Source: Humulus lupulus (taxonomy: Eukaryota; Streptophyta; Magnoliopsida; Rosales; Cannabaceae). Taken from it: a DNA stretch of 64,000 nucleotides. Position 1 is the stretch's first letter. Every line of letters begins with the position of its first letter. Below are positions 32,991 through 44,598 of the stretch, piece after piece. The stretch covers positions 112,867,061-112,931,060 of the forward strand of contig NC_084801.1 of NCBI RefSeq assembly GCF_963169125.1, in the 5' to 3' direction. The position numbers and the translations under genes are program-made. The notes beneath the pieces are model-generated. The model ran no database searches, was not told the DNA's origin, and saw nothing but the letters and a program-made list of their open reading frames with translations.

Positions 32991-33660
32991 AACAGTCCTT
33001 CTTAAAGGACTGGCTTGTATTTATTTTTACTTTTTACAAGTTTTGAAAAAGGGTTGGTCATGAAATATGACTAATCGCTTATAAGTGTAAGATCTTTTTA
33101 AGATCACTTGTAAAGACATGTTTAGTCCATTTAATACGAGAATTATAAGGGACTGTGCATAGCCAGTCATTCTTGCCAAACTTTGTAATTTTTTACAAGC
33201 TCATTATGTGTGTTGTTTTGCTGTATTACAATTTTCATGGTTTAAACCGAGCAGTAATGTTCGTACAGGTTTTGGTCAAGGCAAGTGACCAAGGACCTAA
33301 AGCTCCTTGATCACTTGGGGGGCATATAAGGCACATAGAAAGCAAAACATACCAAGAGGTATGTAAACACATGAGCAAAATAAGTGAAAGCATGCTACGG
33401 TACTTAGAGTATTTTTTTAAATTTTATATTTTGTTAAATAAAACCAAAGTACTATGCTAAGTTCGTTCATGCGAACAGATGTTATAATAAAGCAAAAATA
33501 TTATAATATCAAAAGAATTCTTTTACACCGCGAGCAGTACTGCTCAAATGTAAATGTTAAGTTTAAAAGGAAAAGCTGCCCATGCAGCAATAAGAAAATA
33601 AATATTGACTTAACACCATGACCCGTGGGTCATGTAAGAAAAATAAAATAAGTAAAAAAC
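32991..33660 (+). other. Non-coding spacer after integrase in element A, with an internal G-tract
   Basis: No gene is visible. ATCACTTGGGGGGCATATAA at 33308-33327 looks like a polypurine tract but is followed by neither an LTR nor TG. The same phrase occurs at the matching place in B (343-361, minus strand). Confidence 0.55.
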
Positions 33661-33663
33661 AAG

Positions 33664-36282
33664 CTAAGGAGCAGCAGGAGGATCTTGGGGAACATCTTGG
33701 TTAACTGTGTCTTCTACAGCTTCCCCCATCCATCCCCGTGGCCAGCGAAATCTCAGGGGAGGCAGGAACTCTGGCCCTTTCTTCGGCAGCCAGACGAGCA
33801 GCGTAGCGAGCCAGCTCAGCTTTCCTGGCATTCTTTGGAAGGTAGTTGAAGTTGGCACTTTGGTTGTGCTTCCAGAAATCATAGAAGCATCGAAGTGTCG
33901 CGTTCTTGTACCTTTCCAGGTCTTTGGCATTTGTGAGCTTTAATTGCTCCACTTGGCTCTTCAAGCTGGCAATGCTCTTGTCCTTCTCAAGATTCTCCCC
34001 CTGGAGCCTTTTGACATCGCGCCAGTGGATTCAGCTGGCCTCCTGGTATTCCTCTCTATGTTTTCTAGCACTTTCCAGAGAGGCCTGTTTCTCTACCAGA
34101 TCCGCAGCCAAAGAGTTCTTCTACTGGGTCACCACTTCCAGCTCCCTGCATGCCTTACCTCTGCGGCTTGAAGTTCCTCCATCAACTTCAACTCCCAAGC
34201 ACGGGACTGCTCGATGCTGGCACCCGAACGCAGGCGGGCAGTTGTTAAAGTCAGCATGGCCTACGCAAAAAATAAGTGTTAGACAGATTTTGGGAAAGTC
34301 AGATTTTATGCAAAGAGAAGTAAGATGCTTACACTGGCAGTCTCGTTCAGGGCCCTGTTGATGATCTGATTGACCCCCATTTTCTCTGTCCCTGCCATGG
34401 CCTTTTTGCAGCGGTCATGTTTGAGGATTTTGGCCAGGAGGTCTTTGGCAGATCTCAGAACACGGTGTGACAGTTCCGTCCTAGTAGAAGCCCCCCCAGC
34501 CTGTTGTGTTTGTTCGATAGGGGCTAGGGGTGATGGAGTTTTGGCAGCTGGAGCATTTGAAGATGGAACCTCCTGTTCGAGAGGATGTTGTTTGGTATCT
34601 TGGGCAGGAGGCCCCTCTGCCGGAGGACCCGAGGCTCGGTTCTTCTTAGCCGAGGGCATTTGGCTGGACTCCCCAACATGTCGCCTGGACGACTTCCTCT
34701 TACGAACCAGGGGGACTTCTTCCTCGTCCTGAGTGCTATAGATGTCGAAGACATTGGCAGAGGCCATTTCTGCAAAAGAAGTTAACATGCAAACAATGAG
34801 CCAAAAATGGGTAACAAGTTATGTTGCATCAGAAAATAAATAAAGAAGTAAAGTCCAATACCCGAACTATTACTACTGGTCGCTATACTATTGACTCTAC
34901 TAGTCATACACTCACTCTTTGGCATGAAGAAGTCTGGCCCTAGGTTTGGAGTATATGTAAAATTGTCGTCCCCGTCAAATAAGTGACAAGGAATTGGCAA
35001 GCTATCTAGGAATAAAATAACTGTACCATTTTTTCAGAGGACTCATCTAAGTCTATGACGGGCTCGGTCGCCTTTTGTTTTCCCTTTCCTTTGGGGGCAG
35101 AAGACCTTTCAGCTGGGGGGTGCCAACGGGTTCCCTGATTGTAACCCCAGTCGGTCTCCATCGAGGAGGAGACGCTGGTGGTTGCTGCTCGGGATTTTCC
35201 TCGGCAGTGGCACTTCCTGCCGCGGGTTCCCGCACATCCTGGTGAGGGGCCAGGAGGCCAACTAGCCTCAAGTTGGCCTCGATGACCAGAGATTTGACGC
35301 TCTTCTCAACGTCCGTCATACTGGCCAACATGGCAGACCTCAACACCATGTCTGGTGTTGGGTCTAGTCGCAACCATGGGCCTGAAAAACACAAGAAGTT
35401 TCTGAAAAATGCAAGGAAAAATGCTAAGTAAAAACAGCGACCAGTGGAAAAAGACTTTTACTGCCTCGAGTGAAGGCTAGGTTATTCGCGACCATGTCAG
35501 GCATGAGGAAATGCTCCTGACTGTATTTCCCCACGTTTGAAATATGGGTTGTATCGCTCAGGAAGGTTCGGTTGGTCTCCTGGTGACAAAAGTGAAAGAA
35601 CCCCGTACCAGATTGTTGTGGGTTGGACGTAAGGTCAAAAAGGTAATTGACCTCGTGAGGGGTAGGCTCTGGCCATTTCTTGTGGTTATAAAGGATATAG
35701 AGTGCAGCAAGCATTCTATATCCATTTGGTGTGATTTGAAAGAGGGCGACTCCAAAATAGTTCGCCACCTCTTGGAAGAATGGATGGAGAGGAAGGGTAG
35801 CCCCAGCCTCTATGTGATATCTCGACCAGGCGCTATAAACGCCTCCAGGAAAATTCGCCCGCTCGTCTGCAGTGGGGAGTTTGAGTGTTACCCCAGAAAG
35901 GTCGTATTTTCTGAGGTAGTTGGCTTACACCCCTAGGGGATACATGACTGAGTGGGGAAAGATACCACTCGACGTCGGGAAGAACTGAATACTGAGGACG
36001 GGCCCTGACTTGGATGTGAAGGTCGAGAGCATTATTGTCTCGACCACTGGTCGAGGGAACCCTGGCCTACGGGCCAGGCTGGGCTGGTGGATTTGAAGGG
36101 TTTTTCTTCTTGGTGGTAGACTTGGCACGACCCATGCTGGAAGAAGTTGGTTGGAGTCTTGCAGGAGAAATTCACGAAAAGGGAATTTCTTGGATTTGCT
36201 GAGCTGGTTGCTCTTCGCCCTCGAGCAGCTGTGCAAGCAAGTCGTCGTCTATCGGCCTTTCACCTCCCCACAAATCTGGCAT
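33664..36282 (-). pseudogene. Antisense extra gene of element A (PF04195-like, 'putative gypsy type transposon' domain)
   Basis: Lies on the opposite strand to gag-pol, between integrase and 3' LTR. The ATG at 36282-36280 starts MPDLWGGERPIDDDLLAQLL, nearly the same as the plus-strand copy in E3. The central part (35424-35768) reads FGVALFQITPNGYRMLAALY and KKWPEPTPHEVNYLFDL, the pattern of the plant domain PF04195. A Lys/Arg- and Ser-rich middle (34306-34788) and a likely coiled-coil C terminus (33664-33964: KSQVEQLKLTNAKDLERYKN) follow. Stops and frame changes occur in several parts, and internal introns may exist. Such antisense genes are known from Tat-lineage elements; their job is unknown. 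Confidence 0.75.
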
Positions 36283-36289
36283 TAAAAGC

Positions 36290-36946
36290 TGCAAACAGAA
36301 AAAGGGGGAGGTGAGGAAGAAGAGCCTAAGAAGTGGGTTAGAATAACGATGTTCGTGTACAAAAGTATAACTTTTATACAGCAGCATTCTAACGAAAAAA
36401 TTGAAATTTTCATACGAACAGTTTGAAAAACAGATCAAAAAGTGAAAGTAAAAAAGTTTTTTTTTTCTAAAAAAAAAAAAAGCTTTTTCAACTCCAGTAA
36501 GGGCGGGAAAAACCCAGTTTTTCAGCTAGCCTAAAAATCGAATTTGTACTTCGATTTTACGTCCTAAATCTATGATCTCGACTATCAAACTGATTCATAA
36601 CCCCTATAAAACAAGGATGCTCTACCACATCTAACATCAGCAAGCAAACGTCCAATTTTCCTATATTTTTACTCAAGAACACAATATTTTTTCAGAGCCT
36701 AAAAAGCTAGCATAAACAGACATGCACAGCACGGTAAAGGGTGCGAAAGTTCTGAAATTTACCTATACAAAGATTGTGAAGTCCTGGAGAAATTTCGATT
36801 CTAGGTGTGCGAACAGCAGATTCCTGGAGCAACGAAGGATGAACTTCGAAGAAATTTCTGGGCCCTGTCTTGGGAGTTCTTGGAGTATTCTTGACAAAAA
36901 GATAGCTTGTAAAAAGTGAAAAGGAAATTCTGAAAGCTATATATAT
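36290..36946 (-). promoter_or_regulatory. Antisense-gene promoter and leader intron in element A
   Basis: On the minus strand a TATATATAG box (36938-36946) precedes a 5' leader. A donor TATAG|GTAAAT is at 36762-36761 and an acceptor TTTGCAG at 36290-36289, only six bases before the ATG. The predicted intron is about 472 nt. E3 shows the same layout with a 459-nt intron and the TATA at about the same distance from the LTR. Splicing is inferred. Confidence 0.55.
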
Positions 36947-37179
36947 TGTCTAAGATATGTTAAAAATAGGCAATAATAAGTTCCCCTTTTTCGAAGCATG
37001 GGGAAGAGTGATAGCCGTCAAAGGTTTTCTTGGGAACCAAAAAGGCATGATTGGACATGGGTAGGACACTTTTTCCAAGGAGGCACGAACTACTCTGACA
37101 GATTTGGTGGGGTAATCGAAGGGTCATTTTCCTAAAGTTTATTTATTGCTGGTCGTAATAAATAAACTTGGGGGGCAAA

Positions 37180-37775
37180 TGTTATCCAAAAAGCAGGTGT
37201 GGATGACGTGGCAAATATTTTCAACACGTGGCTGACACCTGGTAGAGGTTCTGTTCGACCATCGATCAGGGATGTTCCCCTGACACGTCATTTGAGTTTT
37301 ATATACGACCAGACTGCTCGTATAGCCCGTATCTTTATGAGTAATCTTGTAAAATTGTAATCATATCCGAGATTATTTCCATTTATGCCTGATTATCCGA
37401 TTAGTTAGGGGAAAATATCTTTGACTAATTCATGTAACCCTCCTTGAGCCTATAAATAGAGAGAAATAGCTCAAGGGAGGGACTTTTGGCTGATTTTTGT
37501 TTATGCTTTAGAAGAGAATTTTGGCTATTATCTTTGGGTGGTATTACTCATCCCTCTAAGGCTTGTGAAACTCGAAGAACCCTAGTTCTTTGATCACTCC
37601 TTTGAGAATCAAGATCAATAACAGCTTAAGTGGACGTAGGTCATTACCAATTCTTGGAGTCGAACCACTATAAATTGTTGTGTCATTTATTTTTCTTTCC
37701 ATTAGATCTTATTCAATAATTTCTATCACATCAAGCGTTTGACTCCGTGTCAGTTGACCAAAATGAGGGTCAACG
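37180..37775 (+). repeat. 3' LTR of element A
   Basis: Begins TGTTATCC directly after the purine tract AACTTGGGGGGCAAA and ends GGGTCAACG; the last base differs from the usual CA end of the 5' LTR. TCTAT follows, which is the target duplication. Confidence 0.95.
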
Positions 37776-37780
37776 TCTAT

Positions 37781-38457
37781 CAATTAGCACCTTGAACCAA
37801 ACTAAAAGGAAACCATCATTTCACTTCTTCATCAGAAGTTATAGATGTTCATATCTATGATTAACACTCCTACTCAATTATACTACCGAGTTCCCAAGAT
37901 GTAAGTATGGGCTAGTCCATAGGGTAAGCTGGTAACGAACAAGTCAAAGAACTCAAATAATATAATCAGTTAGAATACTAACCACTCAGAATTGAGATTG
38001 AATTGACCTATGGTCAACTATATGATATGACTAAAATAGATAATAATGGTATGTTTACTTATCCTATCAACTGTCAATATCGGTCATGTCCGATATAACA
38101 AATACATCCGATCTTATCTACTTTGCTAATGTTCTGGAAAAAACATAACACTATGATGTGTAAGTAGAACATATCATGGATTGGCAAGTTAGTGTAAATC
38201 TTATGCACTGACTAATCTTAGGACTAACTTATTTTGAACATATAATCATATTTATATTCCACTGTGATTACATCACTATCAATACGATTAGCTATGTGCT
38301 CGAGATTTAATAGAAGTTTGTATTAAAAAAATAATCATGAAAATAAAACATGTGAGTAAAGGGATTGACCAATTCAAAAAATGATTTCTATTCTTTTATT
38401 GATAATAAATGAGATTACAAAGAAATTGGGTTTTAATTGGGGCATAAAACCCTAACA
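37781..38457 (-). repeat. 3' LTR of the Angela-like element, second segment
   Basis: Continues the LTR after the element A insertion and ends CCCTAACA. It carries about 70 bp and 27 bp (in 37913-38100) that are missing from the other LTR at about 45900-45980. Confidence 0.93.
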
Positions 38458-38481
38458 AACTCCCACTTGCACCAATTAAAA

Positions 38482-38991
38482 CTAATGCCTTAATTCTACT
38501 AATCTCATTTCGTTGATATGCTTATCAAATGTAGCTTCTAGCAGTTTCTTCGTAAATGGATTTGCAAGATTGTCTTTCGTTGCAATCTTCACAACCTTCA
38601 CATCTCCCCTGGCCACATATTCTTGAATAATGTGATACTCCCTTTCTATATGCTTACTCCTCTTGTGACTATGAGGTTCTTTCGAGTTGGATATTGCTCC
38701 TGTATTGTCACAAAACAACACAAGCGGTTTATCCATTTCTGGAATAACACCAATATCCGAATAGAACTTCTTTAGCCAGACTATTTCCTCAGCTACTTCT
38801 GACGCGGCTATGTACTCAGCCTCCATGGTGGAATCTGAGATTGCAAACTTCTTTACGCTTCTCCATATCACAGCTCTACCCCCAAGAGTAAACACCATTC
38901 CAGAAGTAGACTTCATGTTATCGACATCAGTATGAAAATCTAAATCGATGTAGCCTACAGGGTTCAGAACACCACCCTTGTCGACTAACAT
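38482..38991 (-). pseudogene. RNase H of the Angela-like element
   Basis: Copia-type RNase H, 169 residues open: GYIDLDFHTDVDNMKSTSG, VIWRSVKKFAISDSTMEAEY, LVLFCDNTGAISNSKEP, RSKHIEREYHIIQEYV, then the usual copia pol end (DNLANPFTKKLLEATFDKHI). Its stop lies just before the purine tract. The upstream link to RT is broken by stops around 39000-39190. Confidence 0.88.
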
Positions 38992-39189
38992 ATAGTCCCA
39001 AGTCCGCCTTAAATACTTCAGTATATGCTTAACTGCTATCTAATGTTCTGGTCCTGGGTTTGACTGGATCCTGCTCACTACTCCCACTACATAGCAGATA
39101 TCTGGTCTAGTACACAACATGGAATACATCAGACTTCAAACTGCAGATGCGTAAGGAACTTTTCTCATTGCATCTTCCTCTTTAGGAGT

Positions 39190-39947
39190 CTAGGGAGACT
39201 GCTTCTTTGAAATATGAATTCCATCGCGGGACGATAAACGTCCTTTCTTGGAATTTGTCATTGAGAAACGTTCAAGCACTTTATCTATGTAAGCTGCTTG
39301 AGATAGAGCTAAGAGTCTGTTCTTTCTATCCCTAATGATCTGGATACCTAGAACATAACTTGCTTCACCCAAATCCTTCATCTGGAATTGAGTGCTCAGC
39401 CAATTCTTCACATCTGACAATTTCTTAACATTGTTTCCAATGTGTAAGATATCATCTGCATAAAGAATCAGGAATTCCACTATTTGATTTGCCTTCAGTT
39501 GGTAAACACAAGACTCATCAATATTTTTTTCAAAGCCATAGGTTTTGATTATTTCATCAAACCTAAGGTTCCAGAAATGAGAAGCTTGCTTAAGTCTATA
39601 AATGGACCTATTCAACTTGCAAACTTTTCCTTCTTGTCCAGCTAATTTAAAACCAACCGGTTGATCCATATATATATGACTTCGTCAAGCTTTCCATTAA
39701 GAAAAGTTGTCTTGACGTCCATTTTCCAGATCTCATAGTTGAGAGCGACTGCTATGGATAGGAGGATGCGTATGGACTTGAGCATGGCTACCAGACTAAA
39801 AGTTTCCTCATAGTCCACGCCTTCTCTTTGGGCATAACCCTTTCCCACTAATCGAGCTTTATAAGTCTCGATATTTCCATCAACACCTTGTTTCTTCTTG
39901 TAGATCCACTTGCACCCAATGGCCCTAAAGTCACTAGGTGCTTCCAT
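39190..39947 (-). pseudogene. Reverse transcriptase of the Angela-like element (broken)
   Basis: Blocks are GCKWIYKKKQGVDGNIETYK, ARLVGKGYAQREGVDYEETF, KMDVKTTFLNGKLDEVIYI, a frame change near 39660, MDQPVGFKLAGQEGKVCKLN, SIYRLKQASHFWNLRFDE, the active site LYADDILHIGNN and MKDLGEASYVLGIQI. The linker frame upstream (39934-40239) has SGRVSRNRLRYG and ends in the RT N terminus. Confidence 0.88.
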
Positions 39948-40438
39948 CCCAGACGGAATTTGAGTACATGGACTCCATTTCCTGTTTCATGGCTTCGAGC
40001 AATAGTTCCTTTTCAGGGCTTTCCATTTCCTGTTTGAAAGACAACGAATCATCAACACCAGTGTCACCAACAACCATATTGGTTTCACCATCCAAACCAT
40101 AGCGAAGTCGGTTCCTAGAAACCCTCCCACTACGACGAGGCTCCGTCACTGTTTGCTCAGGAACAATGGTACTTTCTTCATTTAAATTGACTTGCATCAG
40201 TTGGACATGAAGAGTGGGAATTTCAACATCAACTTGCATTGATGACGTGGAAAATTGGTTGGATTCAATTCTTTAACCATCTCCTCTAAAACTACTTTGC
40301 TGTGTGGTTTGAAGTTTTGGGCACAGTCATTTTCCAAAACAGTAGCATTTGTAGAAGTAAACACGTTTTTTCTGAATGACTATAGAAAAGTCCACCCCGA
40401 GTACCTTTTGGATAGCCAACAAACATGCAAACTTTAAT

Positions 40439-41455
40439 TTACAGTTCTAGCTTTCCTTCCTTTTTCCTCGGGACGTGGGCGGGACACCCCCAGATTCTAT
40501 AATGGCGTAAACTAGGTTCACAACCATTCCAGCATTCTAAAGGTATTTTGGGGATTGATTTAGATGGCGCGACATTGAGAATGTCGTTTGCGGTTTCAAT
40601 TGCATGTCCCCATAATGAAGTTGGTAGAGTTGAGTAACTCAGCATGCATCTAACCATTTCCAATAAAGTCATGTTTCGACGTTCCGCTACACCATTTTGT
40701 TGCAGAGTACCTAGGGTAGTAAGTTGCAATAAAATCCCAAGTTAAGTTAAATGATCTTGGAACTGCATATCCAAATATTCTCCACCCCTATCAGATCGCA
40801 AGATCTTTAATGTTTTACCTAATTGTTTCTGAGCCATCGCTAGGAATTCCTAAAACTTTGAAAATGTTTCTGATTTCCTATGCATTAGCTAAAGATATGA
40901 GTATCTACAGTAATCGTCAATGAAAGTGATGAAATACTCAAAACCACCCCTGGCTTGTACATTCAAAGGTCCCCAAACATCTGAATGCACAAGTCCAATT
41001 GGTTCTTTGGACCTATCATCCTTTGCAGAGAATGGACGCTTGGTCAGTTTGCCTTCTAGACAAGATTCACATATAGGTAATTCACCTAAAGTGAGTTCCC
41101 TCAAAGGCCCATCATTTGTCAGTCTTAGAATCCTATCATAGCCAATGTGACCTAATCTCAAGTTGCATAAATACGCCATATTATCACTATCGGTCTTTAG
41201 ACGTTTATTGGTCCTAGGTTTGGCTACTTTGAATAAATCATTGTTAAGAGCGAGGGGTTCGTTAGGTCGTAGAATATAAAGCTCGTTTTCCAAACATGAA
41301 ATACACAATTGTGATCCATTGAAGGAAATAGATATATTAGAACTTGTGAAAATCATAACAAATTTTTCTAATTGCAACATGGAAACTGAAATTAAATTTC
41401 TACTAAAATCCAAAATAAAAAATACATCATTTAAAATTATGTATTTATTTCCCAA
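40439..41455 (-). pseudogene. Integrase of the Angela-like element (broken)
   Basis: Zinc region: LCNLRLGHIGYDRILRL and ICESCLEGKLTKRPF. First catalytic Asp: GLVHSDVWGPLNVQARGGFE, followed by FITFIDDYCRYSYL. Stops occur between 40730 and 40890, where the second Asp should lie. C-terminal part: TLQQNGVAERRNMTLLEMVR with the Glu, then WGHAIETANDILNVAPSKS. The N-terminal end of the frame (LISVSMLQLEKF) is the usual protease-integrase linker. Confidence 0.87.
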
Positions 41456-41519
41456 CTTCAGACGAGCTATCCCTCTAGCTTGGACCGCAACGAATGCTCC
41501 TTCCCAACTCTAAGCTTTA

Positions 41520-42255
41520 AGCCACTTTCGTCCACTTCCTCCCACGATTCAAGAAGTTGTAAAGAGTTATAAACTTGGTTGGTAGATCCAGAATCAATAA
41601 TCCAAATGGATTTATCATTTTCTAAAACACATGTTTCTAAGATAAATGAACTATAATCATTACCTTTGTTTTTCGCTGCTAGAAACTTGGGGCAATCTCG
41701 TTTCCAATGCTCTTTCTCTTTGTAGTGAAAGCACTTATCTTTACCTTTCTTATTTTTCTTGTTTATCCTCTTAGGCGTCTATGCATTTGGTTGTGCACTC
41801 GTCTTTGCAGACTTGAGGTTGTTGTTTTGTCCATCTTTCCTCTTGTTTCCAGCTTTCAAAGACGAAGCTGGGTTAGCTTCAGCCTTAGCTGGATCAACAG
41901 CAACAACAGTAGTCTTATTTTCTCCTCCCTTACTAGGTCCACCCATGATAGACTCGAAAGTCTGATTTTTGTTCATGCGCTGCGTCAAACCATAGTTGAG
42001 TTAATCACGAACGTGCAGACACGGTTTCATCCGAGCATTTAAGGTGCCTTCATGAACGTGCAGAGATGGTGCTATCCGAGCATTTACGGTGCCATCATGA
42101 ATGTGCGAAGACGGTGCTCGTTCTTGGGATTCCTCAGTCATGATGAACTCGGAGTTTTCACCAATCAACACAATGTTGATGTTTTGATTCCATGTAAGGA
42201 AGTTTTCTCCAGTGAGTTTCTCCATTGAAAGTTGAATAAGGATGGCAGTAGACAC
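41520..42255 (-). pseudogene. Gag C-terminal part and protease of the Angela-like element (broken)
   Basis: The gag start region reads MEKLTGENFLTWNQNINIVL, followed by three imperfect repeats of a HVHEGT/ARI-type segment (42001-42130). Next comes a Lys-rich part and a zinc knuckle at about 41690-41750, CFHYKEKEHWKRDC, where the second Cys of the CCHC pattern is Tyr. The protease motif SIWIIDSGSTNQVYNS lies at about 41570-41620. Frame breaks occur between all parts. Confidence 0.8.
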
Positions 42256-44584
42256 AGCCAGACTTAAAACTACTTATTATCAATAAAATAGAAATCAATC
42301 ACATTTGCTCAATAAAACTCATATTCACATAAAACTTCAAGAAATAGCACAACATATACCAAAAATATGTAAGATATGAGAAAAATACCAAAATAATCAT
42401 ATATCTATTTCTTTAAGATTTTAACTAATCTATGATATCCTTGTCCCGGTTGACGAGAGTCAAAAATACCACTAGTTAAATAAAGTTGTAAACTTATTTA
42501 ATAATGGACACCATTATTAACAACCTACTATTCGATCAAAATAAGAAAAAAAAATCTTTTATTTTATGAGCTAGACCCACAGCTTCGATAATCATATATT
42601 TAGTCCTAGTAGTCACCATAGGGGTGAGTCTAGTAGAATTTGACCTATAATTATCTATCTTTCGAAATCTAACATTGTCAAAATAACTAATGAACACCTT
42701 CCGTAGGGGGATGAATCAAAGCGTCTCGAGGACCCATTAAGCTATTGACTTTGTTAAACCAACGGTGGAGATCGAATATAATACTTAAAATAAGCTCATT
42801 ATAAAATTAAAAAAATTATTTTTACTATTTATTTTTAAAAAATTAATGACTATGGTTCTCCAAAAAATAGACAAGATTAAATTTTTAAAACCAAAGTCCT
42901 ATAATTCCCTATTAATTCTAAAGTGTCACATTGAAACAAATTCAATTAATTTGTTGCTAATCAGTATTTAGGTTTAACTAATATAATGAACCTATACAAT
43001 TAAGTCCAACTCAATTAAATGGGCCTTAACAATTGGGCTTGTATGGAGGAGGGTTGGGTCCAGTATGTCGTTCACACTACAAAGGCCTCAATACTTCCAT
43101 ACAAGGTCCTAAAGACAGGAATTTAAACCTTTGTTTTATTAATTGTTATTAATTGAGTAAGCCCATTATAGTCATGCAAAGAAAATTGGCATTCACAAGT
43201 AGAACCACCCATAAGAGGGAAATTTAAACTTTACATTTTCTAATGAGCCCAAATAAAACCTATTATTTTATGAATATTTTATTTGGCAAAAACCATATAT
43301 CTAACAAATATATGGACCACTATATGCATCTAAGCTCGATTGCAAAAATAACACATATAGTGCAAACAGACATGTTATAATTTGATGGGCCTAATCATGT
43401 TACTATATGAGCAAATCTATAAATTTATACAAAAATACCACAATTTATTTTATTTGCAAAAATATCACAATTAATTATCTAGAACTTATCAAAAATTCGA
43501 ATTAATTAAATTTTTACAAAAAAATAAGTCAATTTAAATGAAATTTATCAACAATTAACAAAAGTTAATTTAAATTTCATTTATCAACAATCAACTTGGT
43601 TTAGATTAATTTGAAAAATACTAATTTGATTTAAATAGGATTTATCAACAATTAACCAAAGTTAATTTAAATCGCATTTATTAAAAAAAATTATTAATTG
43701 GTTGAAATTTTTTTTGATATTTTTCAAATTTTAACCAATTTTAAACTTTAAAATCAATATCTTAACTGTTTTTCAAAAAATATCTTGTATTGTTACACCT
43801 ATAAGCTAATATTTTAACCATTTTAAAAATATAAAATATTAATAGTTATAACAACCCTAAAATATATCAAAACAGTTAAACAAATTCAAATATCCATGAA
43901 AATATCTAACTAACAAATTTCAAATTTCAAATAATTTAAATATTAAAAACTATAGAATAAATAGATATTTGTATTTTCAAATAAAGATTTAATAACAAGT
44001 ATTTTTAAAAAATATCTTAAATATCTAATATCTTAATTATAATATTTTAATATATTAAAATATTTAAAATTAATTTGTTAGTCTATTTTTATATTTGAAT
44101 TTTAATATTTGTAAAAATATATAATTACTTAAATCTCAACCAACAAAAATATCTTATTTTAAAAAATATTTTTAAATGATAAAACAAATCTGATATTTTT
44201 TGCTATGATTATAAATAATCAATTTTCACATTTTTTTTTTTAAAATCGGATGACTGTTCACCGTGCAGGTGCAAGGCAGGTTGTCGTGGTGTGCGAGCGT
44301 GTGCGAGCACACAATGGCAGCCAGGCCAAAAAATTTCCGAAAATTTTTTTGTGCAATTTTTTAAACCAAAAATATTTTCTAATTAATTTTTACCATGTTT
44401 TACACAAAATAAAGCATATATAATAATTATGGCATGGAAAACACAACAAAATAACCTAAAAAATGCTAATAATCACATAAAATCAATATGCTTCGTAAAA
44501 ACATGAAAATCCATCCAATTATTCAAACACATAAAATAATTCAATTTTTAACATGTCAATGCATGAAAATAAAGATTACCAAAG
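42256..44584 (-). other. Long AT-rich leader of the Angela-like element
   Basis: About 2.3 kb without a gene, very AT-rich, with repeated AATTTAAAT/TTTATCAACAATTAAC phrases at about 43540-43690. BARE/Angela elements are known for long untranslated leaders, so this fits. Confidence 0.7.
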
Positions 44585-44596
44585 GCTCTGAGGCCA
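44585..44596 (-). other. Primer binding site of the Angela-like element (altered tRNA-iMet site)
   Basis: On the minus strand TGGCCTCAGAGC starts two bases inside the 5' LTR. The usual site is TGGTATCAGAGC, so two bases differ. Confidence 0.75.
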
Positions 44597-44598
44597 GT

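Larger units (their letters stand above)
26138..37775 (+). mobile_element. Tat-like Ty3/gypsy retrotransposon A, complete in structure
   Basis: Two LTRs of about 595 bp (26138-26732, 37180-37775) and a TCTAT duplication on each side (26133-26137, 37776-37780). Order: LTR, gag, protease, RT, RNase H, archaeal-type RNase H, integrase, non-coding part, an antisense gene, purine tract AAACTTGGGGGGCAAA, LTR. By eye the LTRs differ at roughly 18 sites (about 3%). The double RNase H and the antisense gene are marks of the Tat lineage. Stops and frameshifts in gag, RT and integrase make this copy non-coding. Confidence 0.95.
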
